Source: Mycolicibacterium vulneris (GTDB lineage: Bacteria > Actinomycetota > Actinomycetes > Mycobacteriales > Mycobacteriaceae). Taken from it: a stretch of DNA of 64,000 bases. Location: the NCBI RefSeq assembly GCF_002104765.1, contig NZ_NCXM01000005.1:124001-188000 (forward strand). Direction: 5' to 3'. Below, one piece after another: positions 17,547-26,316 of this stretch; the stretch's first letter is position 1, and each line of letters opens with the position of its first letter. A program made the position numbers and the translations under genes. The notes below the pieces were generated by a model. It did not search any database. It was not told where the DNA came from and worked only from the letters and a program-made list of their open reading frames with translations.

Positions 17547-19063
17547 GCCCGGTCTGACAACATCTCGCGCAATCGACGGATGTCGACCTTTCCGGTGCCG
17601 CCGCGCGGCACGTCGTCGTCGGCGTCCAGCAGCAGCCACACCGTCGGGACCTTGAAGGGGCTCAGCAGGGTTCGGGCGGAGCCGCGCAGCTGCTCGGCAC
17701 TCAGCGTACGGCACACCACCGCCGCGCCCACCCGATCGCCCGCAGCGCCAGGAACATTGGTGACGAAGGCGTTGTCGACGCCGTCGATCGCGCGCAGGGC
17801 GCTCTCGACCTCACCGGGGTAGACGGTCGCGCCGCTGACTTTGAACATGTTGTCGGATCGCCCGTGGTAGAACAGGAATCCCTCGTCGTCGAGGTGGCCG
17901 AGGTCACCGGTGGGGTAGAAGCCGTCGGCGGTGAACAGGTCCTCGCGGGTGCGCCCGCAGATGCCGCGCAGCGTGTGCGGTCCGCGGAGCTGGATCATCC
18001 CCGTGGCGCCCGCCGCCACGGGCGCGCCGCTGTCGGTATCGACGATGCGAAGCTCCATGCCGCGGAACGGTTTTCCGCAGCTGCCCCACGCCGACGCGGG
18101 CATGTCGGTATCGGCGGGGTAGCCGCAGTACGGGCCGAAGGCCTCGGTCATGCCGAACAACGTGGCGCGCGCGCCGGGTCGGGCGCGCTGCTCGGGCGGC
18201 AGCAGGGCCTGCAGGCTTCCCGCCTGTAGGGCCGACAGGTCCGCGCCGACCTCGCCGGCGTGCCGCGCCAAGGTCTCGGCCTGGTCCGGCCAGCCCCGGA
18301 ACAGCGTGACCCGTTCGTCTTCCAGCAGTTTCAGGGTCGTTTCTGGCCGGGGGATTTCTTCGGTCACCAGCGTGGCGCCGGCCAGCAGGGCCGAGAGTAT
18401 TCCGCTGCCCAAGCCGCCCACCCAGAAAAACGGCATCGGCAGATACAGGCGGGTCTCGGCGTTGATGCACCGCGCCGCGAGGCCCGACCGCACGGCGCCC
18501 AACGCGTTGCCGTGCGAATGGATGACTCCCTTGGGTGATCCGCTGCTGCCCGAGGTGAACATGATCACCAACGGGTCGGCGGGCGTGACCGTCGCCGTCA
18601 TGGGGTCGACGATGTTGCGGGCCTGTTCGCTCGCGACGGCGGTATCGAGCCGGTCGGCCGGCCAAACCTGCCGTAAAGCGGGAAGTTCGGTTCTCTGCAT
18701 CGTCGCGAGGTCGTCGAGGTAGCGGTGGCCGCGGAACTCCTCGACGCTGACCACGAACTGCACCGCGGCCACCCGCAGCTGCGCGCCCAGCTCTGCGGCC
18801 GTCAGCAGGGTGCTCAGTGGTACCAGCACCGCGCCGATACGGGTCAGCGCGATGGAGACCCGCACCCAGCGGGTGCTGTTGGGCATGATGAGTCCCACCC
18901 GGGTGCCCTTGCACACGCCCGCCTCGATGAAGACCGCGGCCAGATCCTTTGTGGTGGAGTCGAGTTCGCGGTAACTGGTCCGGGAGGTGGGATCGATCAC
19001 CATCGGCGTGTCACCGTCGTGGTCGGCCCGCAGTCGCACCAGCTGGTCGATGGTGCTAGACAT
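17522..19063 (-). CDS. Acyl-CoA synthetase (AMP-forming, FadD-type) 1 of 3
   Basis: This 513-residue ANL ligase activates a carboxylic acid to its CoA thioester through an acyl-AMP. The P-loop reads T-S-G-S-S-G-S-P-K-G, the A8 region Gly-Phe-Tyr-Pro-Thr-Gly-Asp-Leu, and the catalytic Lys lies in Gly-Gly-Thr-Gly-Lys-Val-Asp. ATG 19063 overlaps the upstream ligase stop by eight bases. It is the last gene of a leftward operon with two more ligases and three crotonases. Substrate unknown; the small internal size and the neighbourhood suggest an aromatic or alicyclic acid rather than a long fatty acid, which is inference. Confidence 0.88.
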   Translation of the reverse strand: MSSTIDQLVRLRADHDGDTPMVIDPTSRTSYRELDSTTKDLAAVFIEAGVCKGTRVGLIMPNSTRWVRVSIALTRIGAVLVPLSTLLTAAELGAQLRVAAVQFVVSVEEFRGHRYLDDLATMQRTELPALRQVWPADRLDTAVASEQARNIVDPMTATVTPADPLVIMFTSGSSGSPKGVIHSHGNALGAVRSGLAARCINAETRLYLPMPFFWVGGLGSGILSALLAGATLVTEEIPRPETTLKLLEDERVTLFRGWPDQAETLARHAGEVGADLSALQAGSLQALLPPEQRARPGARATLFGMTEAFGPYCGYPADTDMPASAWGSCGKPFRGMELRIVDTDSGAPVAAGATGMIQLRGPHTLRGICGRTREDLFTADGFYPTGDLGHLDDEGFLFYHGRSDNMFKVSGATVYPGEVESALRAIDGVDNAFVTNVPGAAGDRVGAAVVCRTLSAEQLRGSARTLLSPFKVPTVWLLLDADDDVPRGGTGKVDIRRLREMLSDRAQGTRVQG

Positions 19064-20624
19064 CGAAGAGCTCTTCGAGTCGCCGCATGTCGACCTTGCC
19101 ACTGGACAGCAGGGGAACCTCGGCACCGCGCAGGGCGATGAACCGCTTGGGAATCTTGTACGCGGACAGTTCCGTTTCGAGCCGCGCGACTAGTGCGGCT
19201 TCGTCGAAATCCGCGGCACCGTAGGGCTGTACGACCACCGCGGCGACGGCCTGCCCGCGTCGGGCGTCGGGAATGCCGATCACATAAGCCGGCGCCCCGT
19301 CGGTGACCCTGCTGATGGTCTTTTCCACTTCGGCCGCCGAGACATTGGCGCCCGCCGTTTTGATCATCGCGCTGCGCCGGCCGACGAAATAGACGAATCC
19401 GTCGGCATCGATGCGCACCAAATCGCCGCTGTGGAACCAGCCGTCGGCATCGAAACACTCTTCCCGGCTGCGTTTGTAGTAGCGCTGCATCAGGTACGGC
19501 CCGCGAAGGCACAGTTCGCCGACCTCGCCGATCGGCACGACGGTCGCGGTGTCGGGATCGATGACTTTGGTCTCGAATCCCGGTGCCGGCTTGCCGAACG
19601 AGCCGCGCCGGTGCTCGGGTTGGTCGGATTCGTCATCACCGATCAGCACCACGCTGCCGGCCTCGGTCATGCCCAGCATGTTGTGCCGCAGTTCCGGGTC
19701 GGCCGGGCGGGCGTCGGGAGCCATGATCGGGTACAGGTTGCCGCGCCGCATCGATGACAGGTCGCGTCGGGGGAAGGTCGGGTGGTCGGCCAGGTGGGCG
19801 ATTGCGGCCGCGAATCCGTTTGTAATAGTTGGTTTTTCGGCTTCCAACAGGTCGAGTATCGCCTCCGCATCGGTGGCGTTGGAACACACCAAGGTCGATC
19901 CGGCCATCAAAGTCGCGAGCAGGCCGAACGCGAGCCCGCCGATCCAGAAGAACGGCGAATTGCAGAACAGCCTGTCGTTGGCCGCCAAGCCGCGGATTCG
20001 GTTGAGGTTGCGCTGATGCGCGAGGAGGCTGCCGTGCGTGTGCACCACTCCCTTGGGGGCGCTGGTGGAGCCCGACGTGTACACGATCGCCAGCGGATCA
20101 CCTTCCGCGACGTCATCTTCCAGTGCCGTCGAGAGTGCGGGTTCGACGGTGTCGGCCAGCCGGTACACCGGCTGGTGAGTGATCGCGACGTGGCGCAGCT
20201 GCGGTACTGCGGCACAGAACAATCGGGAACCGAGATCGGCGCCGGTGCAGATTTCGGACAGTCGTTGCACGTAATCGTGAGAGCGAAACGATGGGGCAGT
20301 CAATAGGATTTCCACATCGCCGTCGACCAGTTGCTCGCGTAGCTCGCGGGCGGTGACGAAGGTGGAAAACGGGATCACCACGGCACCGATTCGCGCCGCG
20401 GCCAGCATCCCGACGACGAACTCGGGCCCGTTCGGATAGAGCAGCCCCACATGGGTTCCCTTGCCGGCGCCGAGGCCAATCAGACCGCGCGCGAGTCCCG
20501 CCGACCGGACATCGGCCTCGGCGTAGCTGATCCGATCGGCATCGCAGACCAGAAGCGGGTGATCGCCGCGTAAACGGGCTTGCCGCCGCAGAAGCTCGGC
20601 GATCGTCAACGGATCAACGGGCAT
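19056..20624 (-). CDS. Acyl-CoA synthetase (AMP-forming, FadD-type) 2 of 3
   Basis: A second ANL ligase of 522 residues. P-loop Tyr-Thr-Ser-Gly-Ser-Thr-Ser-Ala-Pro-Lys-Gly, the Gly-Trp-Phe-His-Ser-Gly-Asp-Leu motif and the C-terminal Ser-Ser-Gly-Lys-Val-Asp catalytic lysine are all present. The frame stays open further upstream, but ATG 20624 (Met-Pro-Val-Asp-Pro-Leu-Thr) is the family-like start and overlaps the preceding ligase stop by 11 bp. It resembles ligase 1 over its whole length, so the pair may be an old tandem duplication. Translational coupling through the operon is likely. Confidence 0.88.
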   Translation of the reverse strand: MPVDPLTIAELLRRQARLRGDHPLLVCDADRISYAEADVRSAGLARGLIGLGAGKGTHVGLLYPNGPEFVVGMLAAARIGAVVIPFSTFVTARELREQLVDGDVEILLTAPSFRSHDYVQRLSEICTGADLGSRLFCAAVPQLRHVAITHQPVYRLADTVEPALSTALEDDVAEGDPLAIVYTSGSTSAPKGVVHTHGSLLAHQRNLNRIRGLAANDRLFCNSPFFWIGGLAFGLLATLMAGSTLVCSNATDAEAILDLLEAEKPTITNGFAAAIAHLADHPTFPRRDLSSMRRGNLYPIMAPDARPADPELRHNMLGMTEAGSVVLIGDDESDQPEHRRGSFGKPAPGFETKVIDPDTATVVPIGEVGELCLRGPYLMQRYYKRSREECFDADGWFHSGDLVRIDADGFVYFVGRRSAMIKTAGANVSAAEVEKTISRVTDGAPAYVIGIPDARRGQAVAAVVVQPYGAADFDEAALVARLETELSAYKIPKRFIALRGAEVPLLSSGKVDMRRLEELFDV

Positions 20625-22083
20625 GGTCGCGCTGCACCGCGGGCTCGCGGAAGAAGCCCCGAATCGCATCGAGATCGGCCTTCCCCGATGGTGTTCGGGG
20701 GATGGTGTCGACGATCGCGATTTCGGTGGGTATCTCGTAGCGGGCCAGCCGCTCGCGCAGATACTCCACCAGCGCTTCGGCATCGGCGTCGGCCCGTTCG
20801 CGTAGCTCAACCATGGCGATCGGTGTTTCCCCGAGCCGCTCGTCGGGTCGGGCGATCACGGCCGCGCCGGCCACCGCGGGGTGGCTCTCCAGTGCCGTGC
20901 GAACGTCGTCGGGCATCACCTTGAAACCGCCGCGGATGATCGCCTGGTCGGCGCGGCCGACGATCCAGAGGAAGCCGTCGGCGTCGATCCGCGCCATATC
21001 CGTGGTCCGCATCCATTGCGCGGCAGGCCCCAGCTGGCCCGGCTTGGCCTCGAGCAGGCCGACTTCACCTGGGCCCAAGGGGGTTCCGTCCTCGGCGACC
21101 ACCCTGAGCTGGGCGCCCGGATTGGCCCGACCGACGCTGCCTCGTTTGGTCTGCCAGTACCGCTGGTAATCGGCAAGGGTCCAGCCCGCCACCCCACCGC
21201 CGAATTCGGTTGCCGCATAGGAGGTCAACACCGGAACGCCGTACTTCTCGGTGAAGGCGTCGGCATCCTCGGCCGACAGCGGCGCCGTCCCGCAGGTGAC
21301 GGCCCGCAGGCTTTCCAGGTCGGCGCGCGGAACGTCGGAGTGCAACACGGTGCGCAGGGCGGCCGGCACCAGCGACGCCGCGCGGGGCCGATGCCTGCGC
21401 ACCGCCGCGGCCCAAGCGTTGAGCTCGAATCGTTCCAGCAGCACGAATGGTCGCGCCTCGGCGATGCATTGCAGCACCCGGAACACGCCGCCGATATGCA
21501 CCAGCGGCGAGTTCACGATCGCGATGCCGCGGCGCAGCTCTTGAGGCGGCGCAGCCTGTTCGGGATCCGGCCCCATCACGCTGCGCGCCAGCATGTCGTA
21601 GCCCAGATCGATTCGCTTGGGCGGGCCCGTCGTACCGCTGGTCAGCATGCGCACCGCGACGCCGGACGGCGAAGCGGCGTCGCCGGCGGGGGGCGGTGAC
21701 ATCTCGGCGTCGTCCAGCAGTCCCGAAATCGCGACCGTCGGCGCCCCTGCGGCGACCAGCGTCGTCAAATCGTCTGGCTCGCCGACGACCACGGGAAGCC
21801 GCAGTCTCGTGATGTCGGCCTTGGTGCGCTCGTCGCCGCGAGAGGGGTTGATGACCACGACCGTTCCGCCGCCCAGCAGCACGCCCAGGAACGCGGCCAC
21901 GTGTCCCGGCCGGTTGCGCAACAGCATCCCAACCTCGGCTCCGGCGGTCACAGCGCCGATGCGTTGTGCCGATGCGGTGAGCTGAGCCCACGAGATCCAT
22001 TGGCCGCCATACTCGATGGCGTGCGCGTCGGGCTCTAGGTCGAGTACGTCGGCAATGCGTTGAACCAGCGGGTGACGCGACAT
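20614..22083 (-). CDS. Acyl-CoA synthetase-like (AMP-forming) 3 of 3
   Basis: The third ligase (489 residues) is more divergent. Its P-loop reads Thr-Ser-Gly-Thr-Thr-Gly-Pro-Pro-Lys-Arg and lacks the usual Gly after Lys, but the C-terminal Pro-Ser-Gly-Lys-Ala-Asp catalytic Lys and Ile-Arg-Gly-Gly-Phe-Lys-Val are kept. The frame continues upstream into Arg-rich shadow sequence; ATG 22083 overlaps the crotonase stop by one base (TGATG) and is the likely start. It may be a CoA ligase with different substrate or an adenylating enzyme with relaxed second step. Confidence 0.83.
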   Translation of the reverse strand: MSRHPLVQRIADVLDLEPDAHAIEYGGQWISWAQLTASAQRIGAVTAGAEVGMLLRNRPGHVAAFLGVLLGGGTVVVINPSRGDERTKADITRLRLPVVVGEPDDLTTLVAAGAPTVAISGLLDDAEMSPPPAGDAASPSGVAVRMLTSGTTGPPKRIDLGYDMLARSVMGPDPEQAAPPQELRRGIAIVNSPLVHIGGVFRVLQCIAEARPFVLLERFELNAWAAAVRRHRPRAASLVPAALRTVLHSDVPRADLESLRAVTCGTAPLSAEDADAFTEKYGVPVLTSYAATEFGGGVAGWTLADYQRYWQTKRGSVGRANPGAQLRVVAEDGTPLGPGEVGLLEAKPGQLGPAAQWMRTTDMARIDADGFLWIVGRADQAIIRGGFKVMPDDVRTALESHPAVAGAAVIARPDERLGETPIAMVELRERADADAEALVEYLRERLARYEIPTEIAIVDTIPRTPSGKADLDAIRGFFREPAVQRDHAR

Positions 22084-22877
22084 CAGCGAATCTTCGGTGT
22101 GCGCGCGGAGCCCCGGGCTTGGGAATCGCTCTGAGCGCCCAGCTCGGCGCTGCCCAGCGGGTTGCCCAGCCGGGTGTAGATCAGGTTCTGCTCCATCGCG
22201 GCGCGGTACGGCTTGTCTAGCGACTCCCAAATCGCTTTGACGGTACCCGCTGTCGCGGTCGGCGGCTTGGCGGCGATGGTCGCGGCGATCTCGTGGGCGC
22301 GGTTCCACAGCTGGTCGGCGGCGACGACCTCGGAGACCAGCCCGATCCGCAGCGCTGTGTCGGCGCTGACCCGTTCGTCGTTGCCCATCAGGGCGATGCG
22401 CAGAGTCTCGCCCAGTCCGATCCGCCGCATCAGGCCGATCGGTTCCAATGCGCAGACCAGGCCCGCCGACACGTGAGAGTCGAAGAACGTGGCGTCTTCT
22501 GCGCAGATGACCACGTCGGACTCGTTGACGAAGTAGAACGCGCCCGCGGTGCACATTCCCTGGACCGCGCAGACTACGGGCTTCCACATCTTTTGCCACT
22601 TGGGGCTCAGCAGCTCACCGGGATCCTCGTGGTTCCAGATGTTTTCGGGCTGGCCGTACGGTGTCTTGATGTCAAGCCCGGCGCTGAACGCCCGGTCGCC
22701 GGCAGCGCGCAGCACCACCGCATGCACCGACTCGTCGAGTTTGACCGTGCGCCAGGCGCGGGCCATCTCCTCGCACATGGTGCGGTTGAACGCGTTCAGC
22801 TGATCGGGGCGATTCAGCGTGATGGTGGCGACGTGGTCGGTCGCGTCGACCTCGAGCAGGATGGTTTCAAAACTCAT
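22083..22877 (-). CDS. Enoyl-CoA hydratase/isomerase-family protein (crotonase)
   Basis: This 264-residue crotonase-fold protein shows the two oxyanion-hole regions, Phe-Ser-Ala-Gly-Leu-Asp-Ile and Gly-Met-Cys-Thr-Ala-Gly-Ala, plus Thr-Leu-Asn-Arg-Pro near the start. The usual hydratase glutamates are not obvious around Ala-Gly-Leu-Val-Cys-Ala-Leu-Glu, so hydration, isomerisation or C-C cleavage cannot be told apart. ATG 22877 overlaps the upstream stop (ATGA); ATG 22883 is an alternative two codons longer. It is one of three consecutive crotonases in this operon. Confidence 0.86.
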   Translation of the reverse strand: MSFETILLEVDATDHVATITLNRPDQLNAFNRTMCEEMARAWRTVKLDESVHAVVLRAAGDRAFSAGLDIKTPYGQPENIWNHEDPGELLSPKWQKMWKPVVCAVQGMCTAGAFYFVNESDVVICAEDATFFDSHVSAGLVCALEPIGLMRRIGLGETLRIALMGNDERVSADTALRIGLVSEVVAADQLWNRAHEIAATIAAKPPTATAGTVKAIWESLDKPYRAAMEQNLIYTRLGNPLGSAELGAQSDSQARGSARTPKIR

Positions 22878-23686
22878 CGGCATTGCCAATTCGGTTCGCG
22901 CTTTTCCGCAAAGGCTTTCGGGCCTTCGGCGGCGTCCTCGGTGCGCAGCACCCGCTCCCGGAAGGTCTCGGCCATGATCTCGGCCTCGTGCAGCGGCACG
23001 TTCAGGCCCTTGAGGATTGCCAGTCGGGTACCCCGAACAGCCAGCGGCGCATTGGAATTGACGATGTCGGCGATCTCGTGCGCCCGTTCCAGCAGGTTGT
23101 CGTGTTCGACGATCTCGCTGATCAGCCCGAGCTCGTAGGCGCGTTGTGCGCTCATCCGCTCGTGCTTGCCCATCAAAGCCATTCGCAGCGCGATCGAGCG
23201 GGGCAACACCCGAGACACCCGCACCAGTTCCCGGCCGGCCACCAGCCCGATGCTGACGTGTGGATCGAAGAAGGTCGCCTGCTCGGAAGCGATGACGATG
23301 TCGGTCGTGGTGACCCAGTCCATCCCGGCGCCACAGCAGATGCCGTTCACGGCGGTCAGCACGGGCTTGGCCATGGTGCGGAACGGCGGCGTGCCCTCCT
23401 GTGGCGCCTCCCATTGGTCGTGCGTCGACAGGTACGGCCGCTCGTAGACCACCTTGCCGTCTTCGGGAATCTCTTTGACATCGGCGCCGGTGCAGAACGC
23501 GCGGCCGGTGCCGGTCACGATGGTCAGCCATACGCTGTCGTCGTTCTCGGCCTCGTCATAAGCGGCTCGCAGCTCGGTGATCATGTGCGGGCTGAGCGCA
23601 TTGAGGGCATCCGGGCGGTTCAGGGTGAGGGTCGCGGTGTGCCCGTCGACTTCGTACTTGATCGTGTCGAACGAATCAGTGGGCAT
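22874..23686 (-). CDS. Enoyl-CoA hydratase-family protein (crotonase)
   Basis: A 270-residue crotonase with Thr-Leu-Asn-Arg-Pro-Asp-Ala-Leu-Asn, oxyanion segments Ala-Phe-Cys-Thr-Gly-Ala-Asp-Val and Gly-Ile-Cys-Cys-Gly-Ala-Gly, and a later Ile-Gly-Leu-Val-Ala-Gly-Arg-Glu-Leu. It is more similar to its downstream neighbour than to the upstream crotonase, consistent with local duplication. Start and stop overlap or abut the neighbouring genes (ATGA downstream, 15-bp gap upstream). Its place between ligases and another hydratase indicates hydration or ring-cleaving chemistry on the CoA ester formed by the ligases. Confidence 0.87.
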   Translation of the reverse strand: MPTDSFDTIKYEVDGHTATLTLNRPDALNALSPHMITELRAAYDEAENDDSVWLTIVTGTGRAFCTGADVKEIPEDGKVVYERPYLSTHDQWEAPQEGTPPFRTMAKPVLTAVNGICCGAGMDWVTTTDIVIASEQATFFDPHVSIGLVAGRELVRVSRVLPRSIALRMALMGKHERMSAQRAYELGLISEIVEHDNLLERAHEIADIVNSNAPLAVRGTRLAILKGLNVPLHEAEIMAETFRERVLRTEDAAEGPKAFAEKREPNWQCR

Positions 23687-23701
23687 TGATCATCCCTTCG
23701 A

Positions 23702-24523
23702 TCATCGGCCATCGAACTTCGGTGGGCGTCGCTGCCGGAAGGCACCCAAGCCCTCCTTGAAATCGCTTGTTCGGCAGGATAATTCCAGGTTGAACAGCTC
23801 CTGGGTCAGCGATTGGCTCAGCGTTGCGTGCTGGCCGAAGTTCAGGGCCTGTTTGGCCAGGCCGAGTGCCGCCGTCGGACCGGAGGCCAGTCGGCGCACC
23901 AGCTTCTCGGCGGCGTGGTCGAGGTCGGGGCCATTTACCGCCTGGTGGATCAAGCCCCAATCGGCCGCGTCCGCCGCGCTCACCTTCTCGCCGAGCAGCA
24001 GCATGCGCCTGGCCCGTGCCAGGCCGACGAGCCGGGGCAGCAGCCAGGTGGATCCGGAGTCCGGGCTGAACCCGCGGTCGATGAAGGGCTCCCAGAACAC
24101 CGCATCGTCGGCGGCCACGGTGAAGTCGGCGGCCAGCGCGAGGTTGCAGCCGAAGCCCACGGCCCAGCCCCGCACGCTGCACACCACTGGCAACTGGATG
24201 GTCGCGACGAGCTCGATCACCCGGTGAGCGACGTGGGGGATCCGTCGCACCAGGTCACCGGTGCGGGGACGCCGCCCGCCCGGATTGTTGGCGGCCACCC
24301 AGTCGGCGCCGGCACAGAAGTCGTCGCCCGCGCCGCGGATGTGGACGGCTCGCAGCGAATCGTCGGCGGCGGCATCGGTGAGCGTCTCGACCAGGGACCC
24401 GATCATCAACTGCGTCAACGAATTACGCTGGGATGGGCGGTCGATCGTCATCAGTAACACCGCACCGTCGCGGTGCACTGTTACCGAACCCTCGGCACCG
24501 GCCGTGCCGGCCCCTTGACTCAC
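23702..24523 (-). CDS. Enoyl-CoA hydratase-family protein (crotonase), operon head
   Basis: This crotonase (273 residues from GTG 24523) carries Thr-Ile-Asp-Arg-Pro-Ser-Gln-Arg-Asn, Asp-Phe-Cys-Ala-Gly-Ala-Asp-Trp and Gly-Trp-Ala-Val-Gly-Phe-Gly, and an acidic Phe-Trp-Glu-Pro-Phe-Ile-Asp-Arg-Gly region. The frame also offers ATG 24562, but that codon lies inside the 19-bp motif at 24550-24568 and has no ribosome site. GTG 24523 has GGAAAGG about 12 bases upstream, so it is preferred without certainty. It heads the operon of three crotonases and three ligases and is divergent from a thioesterase gene. Confidence 0.83.
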   Translation of the reverse strand: MSQGAGTAGAEGSVTVHRDGAVLLMTIDRPSQRNSLTQLMIGSLVETLTDAAADDSLRAVHIRGAGDDFCAGADWVAANNPGGRRPRTGDLVRRIPHVAHRVIELVATIQLPVVCSVRGWAVGFGCNLALAADFTVAADDAVFWEPFIDRGFSPDSGSTWLLPRLVGLARARRMLLLGEKVSAADAADWGLIHQAVNGPDLDHAAEKLVRRLASGPTAALGLAKQALNFGQHATLSQSLTQELFNLELSCRTSDFKEGLGAFRQRRPPKFDGR

Positions 24524-24549
24524 CGTCGAATCCGGCCTTTCCTCGCCGA

Positions 24550-24568
24550 TACGGTTACCCATACAGTA
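24550..24568 (+). promoter_or_regulatory. Shared 19-bp operator-like motif, site a
   Basis: TACGGTTACCCATACAGTA matches the perfect palindrome at 40308-40326 at 13 of 19 positions, keeping both TAC and CAGTA ends. It lies between the divergent crotonase/ligase operon and the thioesterase/crotonase operon. The following bases GGCAATACG also recur after the 40308 site. The shared spacing suggests one dimeric regulator for all six sites. Confidence 0.6.
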
Positions 24569-24696
24569 GGCAATACGATTGATACGCTGTATAAGTTAGC
24601 AAGGATACGCTGCCTGCGAAACAACCCGGGTGAAAGAGAGAACCATGGCCGCGCCGGTGACGATGCAGAGCGCAGCGATGAGGAGGAGGGGCGCTG

Positions 24697-25392
24697 ATGA
24701 CATTGTCGGAGGGGCATGCCGCGCCCGCGTCGACGAGCAACGGCGGCGCCAGGTTCGGCGAGGCGCCGCTTGCCCAGACCGTCGCCGCGGCTGCCGCCAT
24801 GCGGCGCCTGAGCTCGCTGCTGGTCTCCCTCGAGCACCCGCACCGCGCGGTCGACGCCATGTTGCAGAAGTTCGCCGAGTGGGAGGCCGAGCTGTCGGCC
24901 GCGGCGCCGACGGACAACGCGCCGCGCATCGGCGAACTGCCCGACGATCCCCGCCGCGTCTACCTCAACCACGCAACCGACATCGGTGCGTACAACCCGT
25001 GCTTTCCCGAATACCGCTTCGACCGACTCGATGGCGAGACCGCAACGGGCAGTGTCGAGTTCCCGCTGGTGTACGAGGGGCCGCCGGGGTTGGTGCACGG
25101 CGGATTCCTGGGCGTCTTCTTCGACTGCGTCATCCAGCACCACAACTGTGTCACCGGCCTGTCCGGCAAAACCCGATCCCTGGTGGTGACCTTCCGGCGG
25201 CCGACGCCGGTGCTGACCGAGCTGCGATTCGACATCACCCGCTCCGAGGGTGAACGCGGCATCACGTCGACCGGGCGGCTGTTGCTCGACGACGAAGTCC
25301 TGTGTACCGGCGAGGTCGACACGTTGGCGTCACGGCCGGAGAAGCTTGCCGGATCGCGATTCGGCAGGCGCCGAAAGGAGTCCGATACATGA
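24697..25392 (+). CDS. Hotdog-fold thioesterase (PaaI-like)
   Basis: The 231-residue protein has an N-terminal helical extension (about 1-95) and a C-terminal hotdog domain with Leu-Val-His-Gly-Gly-Phe-Leu-Gly-Val-Phe-Phe-Asp, the active-site helix pattern of PaaI-type acyl-CoA thioesterases. Such enzymes release CoA from stalled aromatic or alicyclic acyl-CoA. A GAGGAGGGG ribosome site precedes ATG 24697. Its stop overlaps the next crotonase start (ATGA). Transcription probably starts from the divergent region holding motif site a. Confidence 0.82.
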   Translation: MTLSEGHAAPASTSNGGARFGEAPLAQTVAAAAAMRRLSSLLVSLEHPHRAVDAMLQKFAEWEAELSAAAPTDNAPRIGELPDDPRRVYLNHATDIGAYNPCFPEYRFDRLDGETATGSVEFPLVYEGPPGLVHGGFLGVFFDCVIQHHNCVTGLSGKTRSLVVTFRRPTPVLTELRFDITRSEGERGITSTGRLLLDDEVLCTGEVDTLASRPEKLAGSRFGRRRKESDT

Positions 25393-26297
25393 CCCCCTCG
25401 AGCAGCTCAGACGATCGGGTGCTCTTCGATGTCGATCCCGATCGGCACATCGCGACCATCACGCTGAACAATCCCAAGCAACGGAACTCGTATGACGCGT
25501 CGATGCGTGAGGCCCTCGCCCGGTGTCTGGACCGGGCGGCCGAGGACGACGACCTGACGGTGGTGTTACTGCGCGGTGCCGAGGGGGTCTTTTCCACCGG
25601 CGCCGACATGAACAATGCCTACGGCTGGTACGGCGCCTCCGCGCCGCAGAACCAGCCGGCCGGCGATGACCGGGCGGCCAAGCGTCGCCCCAGCCAGCGC
25701 CGGCGACTTACCGTGGACCGCAAATCTTTTGGCTTCTATCACAATTTCATGGGCTTCCCGAAGGTGACGGTGGGGGAGATCGCCGGCTACGCCCTCGGCG
25801 GCGGCTTCGAGATGGCGTTGATGGCCGACATCTCGGTCATCGCGCGCGACACCAAGATCGGCATGCCGGCAACCCGTTTCCTCGGGCCCGCGCTCGGCAG
25901 CCTGCACATGTTCTTCCACCGACTCGGGCCGGTGCTGGCCCGGCGCCTGCTGCTGACCGGCGACATCATCGAGGCCGCCGAGATCGAACACCTCGGAATC
26001 TTCACCGACACCTGTGCGCCCGGCGCGGTGACGGCCCGGGCGCGATATTGGGCCGAAAAGGCGGCGAAGATGCCCGCCGACGGGGTCGTGATCGCCAAGG
26101 AGGCATTCCGCCTGGTCGAACAGAGCCAGGCGTACCAGGGCGAAGAGGTCGCCAGCTATCTGTTCCACGCCTTCGGCACCAACCTGCAATTCGGGCCGGA
26201 CGAATTCAACTTCGTCAAAACCCGTGCGCAGCACGGCGCCAGGGAGGCTTTTCGGTTACGCGACGAGCACTTCCACGTACCGGAACCCGAAGGCTGA
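25389..26297 (+). CDS. Enoyl-CoA hydratase/isomerase-family protein (crotonase)
   Basis: A 302-residue crotonase longer than its neighbours because of an insertion (about 75-110) rich in Ala/Pro/Arg. It keeps Thr-Leu-Asn-Asn-Pro-Lys-Gln-Arg-Asn, Val-Phe-Ser-Thr-Gly-Ala-Asp-Met and Gly-Tyr-Ala-Leu-Gly-Gly-Gly-Phe-Glu, which is the usual second oxyanion region with a Glu. AAGGAG stands before ATG 25389, and the start overlaps the thioesterase stop. Hydratase or ring-opening hydrolase activity is possible; the paired thioesterase suggests a common CoA intermediate. Confidence 0.87.
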   Translation: MTPSSSSDDRVLFDVDPDRHIATITLNNPKQRNSYDASMREALARCLDRAAEDDDLTVVLLRGAEGVFSTGADMNNAYGWYGASAPQNQPAGDDRAAKRRPSQRRRLTVDRKSFGFYHNFMGFPKVTVGEIAGYALGGGFEMALMADISVIARDTKIGMPATRFLGPALGSLHMFFHRLGPVLARRLLLTGDIIEAAEIEHLGIFTDTCAPGAVTARARYWAEKAAKMPADGVVIAKEAFRLVEQSQAYQGEEVASYLFHAFGTNLQFGPDEFNFVKTRAQHGAREAFRLRDEHFHVPEPEG

Positions 26298-26316
26298 CAA
26301 TTGATTTCGGGTCAGG

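Noticed and set aside
24574..24591. Second TAC...GTA block beside site a
   Set aside because: The half-sites are 18 bp overall rather than 19 and agree poorly inside, so it was not counted as a seventh site.
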